Positions 5,664 through 11,452 of a stretch of DNA of 11,452 nt are shown here, one piece after another (within the stretch, counting starts at the first letter, position 1; each line of letters begins with the position of its first letter). This stretch comes from Oscillospiraceae bacterium (lineage in GTDB: Bacteria > Bacillota > Clostridia > Oscillospirales > Ruminococcaceae). The notes beneath the pieces were generated by a model. The model was not told the origin of the DNA. It was given only the letters and a program-made list of their open reading frames with translations, and ran no database searches. Both the position numbers and the translations under genes were made by a program. Where the stretch lies: the NCBI GenBank assembly GCA_900768675.1, contig CAAGDT010000022.1, positions 1 through 11,452 of the forward strand, given 5' to 3'.

Positions 5664-5692
5664 ATTATACTACATTTTGTATGATTTGTAAA
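5664..5692 (-). promoter_or_regulatory. Sigma-A promoter of prfB-rlmD
   Basis: On the minus strand TTTACA (5687-5692) and a perfect TATAAT (5664-5669) are separated by exactly 17 bases. Transcription should start near 5657, giving a short untranslated leader of about 28 bases with a strong ribosome binding site. No operator-like repeat is seen here. Confidence 0.82.
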
Positions 5693-5762
5693 GATTTTTA
5701 TAGACTTTACTATACTTTTTAATAAAATCAAATGTTTGTGAAAAATAATTGCATAAAAACTA

Positions 5763-5791
5763 TTGATTTATTAAGGAAAATATTGTATAAT
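5763..5791 (+). promoter_or_regulatory. Sigma-A promoter of the GGDEF gene
   Basis: TTGATT (5763-5768) and TATAAT (5786-5791) are 17 bases apart in the very AT-rich gap between the divergent prfB and GGDEF genes. Transcription should start near 5798, leaving about 78 bases before the ATG. Between this promoter and that of prfB (5693-5762) nothing else was recognised. No c-di-GMP riboswitch signature was seen in the leader. Confidence 0.68.
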
Positions 5792-5804
5792 AATGATATA
5801 CAAT
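5782..5804. promoter_or_regulatory. Inverted repeat over the -10 box of the GGDEF promoter, candidate operator
   Basis: ATTGTATA (5782-5789), seven bases and TATACAAT (5797-5804) are perfect 8-base arms. The left arm contains most of the -10 box and the right arm covers the expected start of transcription. A protein bound here would block initiation. The region is extremely AT-rich, so coincidence is a real possibility, and no candidate regulator is encoded nearby. Confidence 0.4.
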
Positions 5805-5875
5805 TATGCTTGAGATTAATTTTTTTATTTTATCCTGAAATTTACTGAAATATAAAAAATGATTGGAAAACAAAT

Positions 5876-6946
5876 ATGCTGAATATTGTTAATAAGTTTC
5901 TTGAAAAAGAAAACGGAAATAAGCAGAGATACAGGCTGATATATTCCTTCGGTCTTGTTATCCACGCTTTCTACGCCATTGCATTTTATTGTCTTGCCGT
6001 TGATCCGCTTTTCGTTTTCAACTGCTTCAGTACGCTTATGTACCTTATAGGCGCCCTGTTCATAAAGAATAACAAGCTTACTTTGATGTGGGTGGCGCTG
6101 CTTTACGGCGAGATAGTAGCCCACGGAGTATTTACGGCAGTTATTCTGGGCTGGAACTTCGGCTTTTCAATGTACTGTATGGCGATAATCCCCTTGTCAT
6201 ATTTTGTTACATACATGGACAAGAATATGCCAAAACCGCTTTTTGTTGCAACCTTACTGGCAGTCATTAATATTGCAATTATGTTTGTGGCGAGAATTTA
6301 CTGCTATTCACACGACCCGCTTTTCCCGCTTCCCATGGAGGTTGCACGGCTTATATCGGTAGTTAATATGATTATTGCAGATGGAATTCTTATAATTTTC
6401 TCAATGCTTTACATAACCGAAATCCGTGCAAATACAGCTCAGCTTAAGCAGAAAAACGAAGAACTCAATTTCCTTGCAAATTACGACTCCCTTACCTCCC
6501 TCAGAAACAGACATCACATGGCTGATATTTTTGCGGAATACGAGAAAAGCACCAAGCCCTATTGCGTAATTCTGGGCGACATCGACGATTTCAAGCGTAT
6601 TAACGACACCTACGGGCATGCCGCAGGCGACCTTGTGCTAAAAAGAATTTCTGAGATTATAAGCAAGGCGGTCGGAGATAAAGGGGTTGTCTGCCGCTGG
6701 GGCGGAGAAGAAATTCTTATCATTATCGGCGGAAATTCTGAGGACTGCTTTGACATCAACGAAAAGATACGCCTAAGGATTCAGAATATGAATATTCCCT
6801 TTGACCGAAAGGAAATTCACGTTACAATGACCTACGGCTTTGCGGATTACGGCGAAGCTATGACGATTGAAAAGCTTATTTCAATTGCCGATTCAAGGCT
6901 TTACAAAGGCAAGAAAAACGGTAAAAATCAGACGGTTTATCACTGA
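5876..6946 (+). CDS. Membrane-anchored GGDEF-domain protein, probable diguanylate cyclase
   Basis: A 356-residue protein. Its N-terminal half holds about six hydrophobic segments (roughly 22-42, 47-64, 69-90, 95-113, 121-142, 158-181), a short charged helix with coiled-coil character (182-200), then a C-terminal cytoplasmic GGDEF domain (about 201-352). Such domains make cyclic di-GMP from two GTP. The domain has NYDSLTSLRNR at its start, the metal-binding GDIDDFK (Asp235), ND-YGH-GD (243-252) and the signature GGEEI (276-280), where isoleucine replaces the usual Phe. The product-inhibition RxxD site is absent: the corresponding stretch reads VGDKG. The membrane part is a six-helix sensor module like MASE-type domains, but I cannot name it. 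The start is ATG 5876 with weak GGAAAA before it. The gene stands alone between a divergent promoter and a hairpin. Activity is likely but not certain given the altered motif. Confidence 0.88.
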   Translation: MLNIVNKFLEKENGNKQRYRLIYSFGLVIHAFYAIAFYCLAVDPLFVFNCFSTLMYLIGALFIKNNKLTLMWVALLYGEIVAHGVFTAVILGWNFGFSMYCMAIIPLSYFVTYMDKNMPKPLFVATLLAVINIAIMFVARIYCYSHDPLFPLPMEVARLISVVNMIIADGILIIFSMLYITEIRANTAQLKQKNEELNFLANYDSLTSLRNRHHMADIFAEYEKSTKPYCVILGDIDDFKRINDTYGHAAGDLVLKRISEIISKAVGDKGVVCRWGGEEILIIIGGNSEDCFDINEKIRLRIQNMNIPFDRKEIHVTMTYGFADYGEAMTIEKLISIADSRLYKGKKNGKNQTVYH

Positions 6947-6957
6947 CATACGAAATA

Positions 6958-6978
6958 CCCGCCCTGCAAAAGGGCGGG
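6958..6978. terminator. Terminator hairpin between the convergent GGDEF and membrane-protein genes
   Basis: CCCGCCC (6958-6964) pairs perfectly with GGGCGGG (6972-6978) across the loop TGCAAAA. It stands 11 bases after the GGDEF stop and five bases before the end of the opposing gene, so it probably serves both. The rightward flank AATTATTAT and the leftward flank GTATTTCG are only moderately U-rich. Confidence 0.75.
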
Positions 6979-6983
6979 AATTA

Positions 6984-7544
6984 TTATACATAAAACTCAG
7001 GCTTTGTGCCGGAAGAACGCTCCTCGATTATATGAAAAGGTGTAGTATCCGTACCTCTGAGCTTTGTACGTCTTTCAATACAGTAATTAAAGCAATATGT
7101 GCCTTTTTTTGTTACAATTGTCACCTTATATCCCCGCTCAATTCCGAAAAGCGTGTTATTCTCATAGGTAACAGCTGCAACATCCGAATAATTGATATAA
7201 ATGGTCTTATTTCCAACAGTTCCGTTAGGGCAGAAGATAGTAAAGTTTTTTTCATCGGCTGTATATCTGTATTCCTGTCCTCTAAACAGTATATTTATAG
7301 CTGCAAGATAAACAAATCCTGTTGGTATAAACAAAAACATACCGCATCGCAGAATGTAAAAAATACCGCCGGTTGGATTGTTACGGTTTTCCTTCATGAA
7401 TACACCAAAAAAGATGATAAACAACAATATTGCAATTGTCGTTATAATAATTGCTGCTGTTCTCTCAAAAGGATATGCACATCTGAAATTGCCGCTTGTA
7501 TGAAAACCGAAGCGCTCCTCATTGGGGCTGAAAGACGTATTCAT
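6984..7544 (-). CDS. Small membrane protein with a PH-like cytoplasmic domain, function unknown
   Basis: A 186-residue protein I cannot name. It has a polar N-terminus of about 28 residues, two hydrophobic helices (about 29-50 and 61-86), then a soluble beta-rich part (about 90-165). The pattern of that part, YRYTADEKNFTIF followed by a YSDVAAV strand and KVTIVTKKGTYCF, resembles bacterial PH-like (YdbS/DUF304-type) domains. The domain assignment is only by eye. The ATG at 7544 follows GAGAGGA by a normal distance, so it should be translated. It lies 16 bases beyond the poly-T of the argF terminator on the same strand, with no convincing promoter of its own, so it may depend on readthrough. 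Nothing links it to arginine synthesis. Confidence 0.75.
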   Translation of the reverse strand: MNTSFSPNEERFGFHTSGNFRCAYPFERTAAIIITTIAILLFIIFFGVFMKENRNNPTGGIFYILRCGMFLFIPTGFVYLAAINILFRGQEYRYTADEKNFTIFCPNGTVGNKTIYINYSDVAAVTYENNTLFGIERGYKVTIVTKKGTYCFNYCIERRTKLRGTDTTPFHIIEERSSGTKPEFYV

Positions 7545-7560
7545 AAATTCCTCTCAATAC

Positions 7561-7603
7561 AAAAAAGCAGTACATTCAGCGGTTTTACCCGCCGAATGTG
7601 CTG
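7561..7603 (-). terminator. Intrinsic terminator of the arginine operon
   Basis: On the minus strand CAGCACATTCGGCGG pairs with CCGCTGAATGTACTG (7589-7603 with 7568-7582 on the plus strand), with one mismatch and one G-U, around a six-base loop. Six T residues (7561-7566) follow one base after the stem. It begins eight bases after the argF stop and is the strongest terminator in the window. Confidence 0.9.
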
Positions 7604-7611
7604 TTGATTTA

Positions 7612-8526
7612 TTACTGCTTATCGCCCATTACCATAACCATAACGGCTTTCTGAGCGTGAAGTCTGTTTTCTGCCTCGTCGAAAATCTCCTTTGCGTGTT
7701 CTTCAAAAACCTTGTTGGTGATTTCCTCTTCTCTGTGTGCAGGCAGGCAGTGGAGAACCATACAGTCGGGATTTGTAACTGCCATAACAGCGTCGTTAAC
7801 CTGATAACCCTTGAAAGCAATCTTCCTCTTCTCAGCTTCGCCCTCCTGTCCCATAGAAGCCCATACGTCGGTATATACAACGTCTGCGTTCTTAGCGGCT
7901 TCAACAGGGTCGTTCACAATTCTGAACTTACCGGGGTACTGCTTTGCAAGCTCGAATACGTTTTCGGAAGGGTAGTAGCCCTCGGGGCAGGCAAGGGAAA
8001 CATTCATTCCCATCTTAAGACAGCCAACGGAAAGTGAGTTAGCCATATTGTTTCCGTCACCGATAAAGCAGAAATTAAGACCTTCAAGCTTGTTTTTGTA
8101 CTCTCTTATGGTCATAAGATCTGCAAGCACCTGACAGGGGTGAGCAAGGTCGGTAAGGCCGTTGATTACTGGGATACTTCCGTATTCCGCCAAATCCTCA
8201 ACCTCCTTCTGTTCAAAGGTTCTTATCATAATTCCGTCAAGGTATCTTGAAAGCACTCTTGCGGTGTCCTGAACAGGCTCGCCTCTGCCTATCTGAAGGT
8301 CGTTTGAGGAGAGGAACAGGGGATAACCGCCGAGCTGGTACATACCCGTTTCAAAGGAAACTCTTGTTCTTGTGGAGGACTTCTGGAAAATCATTCCGAG
8401 AGTCTTTCCCTCAAGCCGTCTATGGGGAATACCGTTTTTAAGTTCATATTTAAGCTGGTCGGCAAGATTGAGTATTTCTGTAATTTCTTCTGCGCTTAAG
8501 TCAAGCATTTTAAGTAAGTGTTTCAT
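7612..8526 (-). CDS. argF: Ornithine carbamoyltransferase
   Basis: Cytoplasmic enzyme that transfers the carbamoyl group of carbamoyl phosphate to ornithine, giving citrulline in arginine synthesis. The 304 residues are full length. The carbamoyl-phosphate site STRTR is at 51-55 and HPCQ at 129-132. The ornithine-side motifs DVWASMG (220-226) and HCLPAHR (259-265) separate it from aspartate and putrescine carbamoyltransferases. ATG 8526 follows GAAAGGA within the 14-base gap after argD, so the two genes are tightly linked. It is the last gene before the terminator. A catabolic role is unlikely, because its neighbours are all biosynthetic and no arginine deiminase or carbamate kinase gene is seen. 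Confidence 0.96.
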   Translation of the reverse strand: MKHLLKMLDLSAEEITEILNLADQLKYELKNGIPHRRLEGKTLGMIFQKSSTRTRVSFETGMYQLGGYPLFLSSNDLQIGRGEPVQDTARVLSRYLDGIMIRTFEQKEVEDLAEYGSIPVINGLTDLAHPCQVLADLMTIREYKNKLEGLNFCFIGDGNNMANSLSVGCLKMGMNVSLACPEGYYPSENVFELAKQYPGKFRIVNDPVEAAKNADVVYTDVWASMGQEGEAEKRKIAFKGYQVNDAVMAVTNPDCMVLHCLPAHREEEITNKVFEEHAKEIFDEAENRLHAQKAVMVMVMGDKQ

Positions 8527-8540
8527 AGCTTTTCCTTTCT

Positions 8541-9704
8541 TTAGTCAAGTATTTCTGCGAGGATTTTTACGCCCTCGTCAATTTCATCATAAGTAATTGT
8601 AAGGGGCGGTAAAAGCCTTACCTTATCCTTAGCGGTAAGTACAAGCAGTCCCTTGTCAAGTGCAGCCTTTGCCACATCTCCTGCCTTTTTGGCTTTAAGG
8701 CTGATACCTACCATAAGTCCGATACCGCTTAAAGCTGTTACTTCTTTTATTGCAGTAAGCTTTTCCCGCAGGTATTCGGATTTTTTTCTTACCTCTGCAA
8801 GAAATTCGGGATTTGCAGCCTTTTCTAAAACCGCAAGACCTCCTGCACAGCAGACGGGATTTCCGCCGAAGGTTGAACCGTGAGTTCCTGCTGTAAGGGT
8901 TTCGGAGCATTTCTTTCCTGTAAGGCAGGCGCCCATAGGAAGTCCGCCTGCAATACCCTTTGCAAGAGTTACTATATCAGCCTTTTTGCCGTAGTTGTCG
9001 CCCGCAAGGAACATTCCCGTTCTTCCGACGCCAGTCTGAACCTCGTCAGAAATTGTAACTAAATCCTTTTCCTCGGCAAGTCTGAAAATCTCATCAACAA
9101 ATTCCTTATCCAGAGCGTTTACTCCGCCCTCGCCCTGTATGTACTCAAACATAACAGCACATACGGTATCATCGCACTTAGCCCGCAAATCCTCAATATC
9201 ATTTGCATTTACATAGATAAAGCCTTCGGTGAAAGGGAAGAAGTAGTTGTGGAAAACCTCCTGACCCGTTGCGGCAAGGGTGGTTATAGTTCTGCCGTGA
9301 AAGGAGTTTACAAGGGTAATTATATTATGTCTGCCCTTACCGTACTTGTCAAAGCTGTATTTTCTTGCAATCTTGATTGCACATTCGTTTGCTTCCGCCC
9401 CCGAATTTCCGAAAAACATCTTTTCCATACCAGCGGCTTCTGCAAGCTTTGCCGCAAAATCGGCCTGCACTTTAGTATAATAGTAGTTAGAGGTGTGCTG
9501 AATTTTCTTTACCTGGGTGCATACGGCTTCAACCCAGTCCTCGTTGCAGTAGCCAAGAGAGTTTGTGCCGATACCGCTGCCGAAGTCGATATATTTCTTA
9601 CCATTCTCGTCGGTCGCCTCTTCGCCGCAGCCGCTTTCCATTACCAGCGGGTATCTGCCGTAGGTGCCCATAACGTGGCTGTTGAATTTCTCTATTGTTT
9701 CCAT
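8541..9704 (-). CDS. argD: Acetylornithine aminotransferase
   Basis: Class III pyridoxal-phosphate aminotransferase that converts N-acetylglutamate semialdehyde to N-acetylornithine with glutamate as amino donor. The 387 residues are typical. Visible motifs are NSGAEANE (100-107, phosphate cup), SFHGRT (134-139), SDEVQTGVGRTG (219-230, Asp220 to the PLP nitrogen) and TLAKGIAGGLPMGA (246-259, Schiff-base Lys249). ATG 9704 lies 14 bases after the argB stop, with CGGAAAAAG as a modest binding site. In some bacteria ArgD also serves lysine synthesis as succinyldiaminopimelate aminotransferase, which cannot be judged here. Position third in the visible operon supports the arginine role. Confidence 0.95.
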   Translation of the reverse strand: METIEKFNSHVMGTYGRYPLVMESGCGEEATDENGKKYIDFGSGIGTNSLGYCNEDWVEAVCTQVKKIQHTSNYYYTKVQADFAAKLAEAAGMEKMFFGNSGAEANECAIKIARKYSFDKYGKGRHNIITLVNSFHGRTITTLAATGQEVFHNYFFPFTEGFIYVNANDIEDLRAKCDDTVCAVMFEYIQGEGGVNALDKEFVDEIFRLAEEKDLVTISDEVQTGVGRTGMFLAGDNYGKKADIVTLAKGIAGGLPMGACLTGKKCSETLTAGTHGSTFGGNPVCCAGGLAVLEKAANPEFLAEVRKKSEYLREKLTAIKEVTALSGIGLMVGISLKAKKAGDVAKAALDKGLLVLTAKDKVRLLPPLTITYDEIDEGVKILAEILD

Positions 9705-9718
9705 ATCTTTTTCCGTTT

Positions 9719-10573
9719 CTATATAATCATTGTTCCTGCGCCCTCGTTGGTGAGCAGCTCTATAAGAATTGAGTGGGGAATACGTCCGTCAATGATATTT
9801 GCCTGCTTTACTCCTCGGCGCACCGCCTCAACGCAGCAGTCTATTTTCGGAATCATTCCGCCGGAAATTATGCCCTGCTTTTTAAGGTAGGGAACCTCGC
9901 TTACGCCAACTGTGGGAATAAGGGTGCTTTCGTCGTTCTTGTCGTTAAGAAGTCCCACAATGTCCGTCATAAGGATAATGCTTTCCGCCTTAAGCTCAGC
10001 CGCAATTCTTGCCGCAGCAGTATCTGCATTAATGTTGTATACAGTACCGTCTGCGCTGCTTGCAACAGTTGAAATTACTGGAATGTAGCCGTTATTGAGA
10101 GCATCGTTTATAACCGTAGGGTCAATTTTTGTGATTTCGCCCACAAGCCCAAGCTCCGGGTCAAGCTGCTTTGCTTCAATCATGTGGCTGTCAATGCCGG
10201 AAAGACCGATTGCCTTACCGTTGTGGCGGTGAAGAAGCTCAACAAGGTCCTTGTTAAGCTTTCCACAGAGAACCATCTGCACGATTTCAACGGTTTCCTT
10301 GTCGGTATAGCGCAGACCGTTTACAAATTTGCTTTCCTTACCAACCTTTTTGAGCATAGCGTTAATCTCGGGGCCGCCGCCGTGAACAAGCACGATTTTC
10401 ATACCAACGGTGCTGAGCAGTACAATGTCTGACATAACCGCCTGCTTCAAGGACTCGTTTGTCATAGCGTTTCCGCCGTATTTTACCACAACAACCTTGT
10501 TGTTGTACTTTTGGATATAGGGAAGAGCGTCGCTTAAAATTCTTGCTCTTGTGTCGTTTTCTATGTGTATCAT
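9719..10573 (-). CDS. argB: Acetylglutamate kinase, probably arginine-inhibited form
   Basis: Amino-acid kinase family enzyme that phosphorylates N-acetylglutamate using ATP, the second step of arginine synthesis. In 284 residues: VVKYGGNAM (29-37, nucleotide-binding glycine loop and lysine), VHGGGPEI (63-70), NGLRYTD (85-91), NINADTAA (176-183) and SGGMIPKID (236-244). About 25 residues precede the first strand. Arginine-sensitive hexameric kinases such as those of Thermotoga and Pseudomonas have this extra N-terminal helix, and the shorter insensitive E. coli enzyme lacks it. Feedback inhibition here is thus inferred, and it fits a pathway with ArgJ, where the kinase is the usual control point. 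ATG 10573 follows GAGGGCAGG in the 12-base gap after argJ. Confidence 0.95.
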   Translation of the reverse strand: MIHIENDTRARILSDALPYIQKYNNKVVVVKYGGNAMTNESLKQAVMSDIVLLSTVGMKIVLVHGGGPEINAMLKKVGKESKFVNGLRYTDKETVEIVQMVLCGKLNKDLVELLHRHNGKAIGLSGIDSHMIEAKQLDPELGLVGEITKIDPTVINDALNNGYIPVISTVASSADGTVYNINADTAAARIAAELKAESIILMTDIVGLLNDKNDESTLIPTVGVSEVPYLKKQGIISGGMIPKIDCCVEAVRRGVKQANIIDGRIPHSILIELLTNEGAGTMII

Positions 10574-10585
10574 TTTCCTGCCCTC

Positions 10586-11452
10586 TCAGCTTCTGTAATC
10601 GCCATTAATTTTAACGTAATTGTAGGTAAGGTCGCAGCCCCATGCGGTAGCAGAAGCACTTCCGTCGCCTATTGATACGTCGATTGTGATTTCATCCTCA
10701 AGCAGAACCTTCTTTGCCTCTTCTTCGGAGAAATCGATGCCGGCGCCGTTTGCACATACGTCAATCTTACCCGCCTTGGAGGAAAGAGAAACGAAAACCT
10801 TGTTAATGTCAAAATCCGCCTCCGCATAGCCTACTGCACAAAGAATACGTCCCCAGTTAGCGTCTGCGCCGAACATAGCGCACTTGAAAAGGGGAGAGCG
10901 GATAACGCTCTTGGCTACTATTATTGCAGTATCAAGGTCGGAAGCGCCTGTTACGTTACATTCAAGCAGCTTTGTAGCGCCCTCGCCGTCCTTTGCCAGC
11001 ATACGGGTCATATTCATCATAACTGCGAATAGAGCCTTCTTAAACTCCTCAAAATCTGCTCCCTCAGCGGTTATTTCCGCATTTCCCGCAAGTCCGTTTG
11101 CCATAACCGCCACCATATCGTTTGTTGAGGTATCGCCGTCGATTGAAAGGCAGTTATAGGTAATCTTTACTACCTCGGAAAGCGCCTGCCCCAGCATTTC
11201 GGTAGAAATTGCAGCGTCTGTTGTGATAAAGTTAAGGGTTGTAGCCATATTGGGGTGAATCATACCGCTGCCCTTAGCCATTCCGCCTAAGGAGCAAAGC
11301 TTTCCGCCAACTGTAAACTGAACTGCAACCTCTTTTTTAACAGTATCTGTGGTCATAATCGCAGTTGCGGCTTCCTCGTTTCCTGTATAGGAAAGCTTCT
11401 CGCAAAGGGGCTTTATAGCCGCCACAACGGGTTCAATGGGAAGAATCTGACC
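10586..11452 (-). CDS. argJ: Arginine biosynthesis bifunctional protein ArgJ (glutamate N-acetyltransferase), 5' end beyond the window
   Basis: ArgJ moves the acetyl group from N-acetylornithine to glutamate, regenerating acetylglutamate and releasing ornithine; many forms also use acetyl-CoA. The reading frame is open to the right edge, so the first part (perhaps 110-120 residues) is missing and 288 residues are visible. A GTG at 11425 is internal: the frame upstream reads GQILPIEPV, which belongs to the conserved ArgJ N-terminal half. The family motif AIMTTDTVKK is present. The precursor self-cleaves before a threonine; here the site is NMA-TTLNF (Thr codon 11240-11242), where the more usual sequence is ATML. 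The C-terminus, YNYVKINGDYRS, is typical. It is the first visible gene of an argJBDF operon; argC would be expected just outside the window. Confidence 0.95.
   Translation of the reverse strand, partial: GQILPIEPVVAAIKPLCEKLSYTGNEEAATAIMTTDTVKKEVAVQFTVGGKLCSLGGMAKGSGMIHPNMATTLNFITTDAAISTEMLGQALSEVVKITYNCLSIDGDTSTNDMVAVMANGLAGNAEITAEGADFEEFKKALFAVMMNMTRMLAKDGEGATKLLECNVTGASDLDTAIIVAKSVIRSPLFKCAMFGADANWGRILCAVGYAEADFDINKVFVSLSSKAGKIDVCANGAGIDFSEEEAKKVLLEDEITIDVSIGDGSASATAWGCDLTYNYVKINGDYRS

Noticed and set aside
5630..5731. Upstream TTG start for prfB, adding 34 residues
   Set aside because: It would begin upstream of a consensus TTTACA-N17-TATAAT promoter that starts transcription near 5657, and the added residues do not resemble RF2.
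5798..5875. c-di-GMP riboswitch ahead of the GGDEF gene
   Set aside because: Only about 78 very AT-rich bases are available and no GC-rich paired elements were seen.

Overview
The window looks like chromosomal DNA from a Gram-positive anaerobe of class Clostridia, probably the Ruminococcaceae/Oscillospiraceae or Lachnospiraceae group. This rests on Bacillota-style AAAGGAGG ribosome binding sites, strict sigma-A promoters with 17-base spacers, the argJ-argB-argD-argF gene order, and a MetY plus CysK plus Rrf2 cysteine locus. The placement is inference; no 16S gene or other decisive marker is present. Almost everything is housekeeping. The unusual part is the regulation of the cysteine operon at the left end.

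Layout. Bases 1-319 are a regulatory region: a possible leftward promoter that leaves the window, a 16-bp palindrome, a strong rightward promoter bracketed by two copies of ACCTA-N6-AGGTAG, and an unannotated 22-codon leader ORF (188-256) ending in four cysteine codons and a stop. Rightward genes follow: metY (O-acetylhomoserine sulfhydrylase), cysK (O-acetylserine sulfhydrylase), a 40-base hairpin, and an Rrf2-family regulator. A shared hairpin at 3099-3128 separates these from a leftward pair, rlmD (23S rRNA uracil methyltransferase) and prfB (release factor 2), driven by a clear promoter at 5664-5692. A divergent promoter at 5763-5791 drives a six-helix membrane GGDEF protein. From the right edge a leftward arginine operon runs argJ (5' end cut by the window), argB, argD, argF, then an intrinsic terminator, then a small two-helix membrane protein of unknown function that converges on the GGDEF gene.

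How it works together. MetY and CysK both fix sulfide into amino acids, giving homocysteine and cysteine. Their operon appears to be controlled at two levels. Transcription is probably controlled by the Rrf2 protein acting on the twin operators. The leader peptide probably reports charged tRNA-Cys through its CCCC run. The Rrf2 protein has an IscR-like cysteine triad and also ends in NYVI, which resembles the tails that insert into the CysK active site in other systems. A CysK-Rrf2 sensing complex is therefore a testable idea. The arginine genes form the acetyl-recycling route through ArgJ, and ArgB carries the N-terminal helix typical of arginine-inhibited forms. prfB lacks the usual autoregulatory frameshift and is followed after one base by rlmD, suggesting translational coupling.

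No tRNA, rRNA, CRISPR array, insertion sequence or phage gene was seen.
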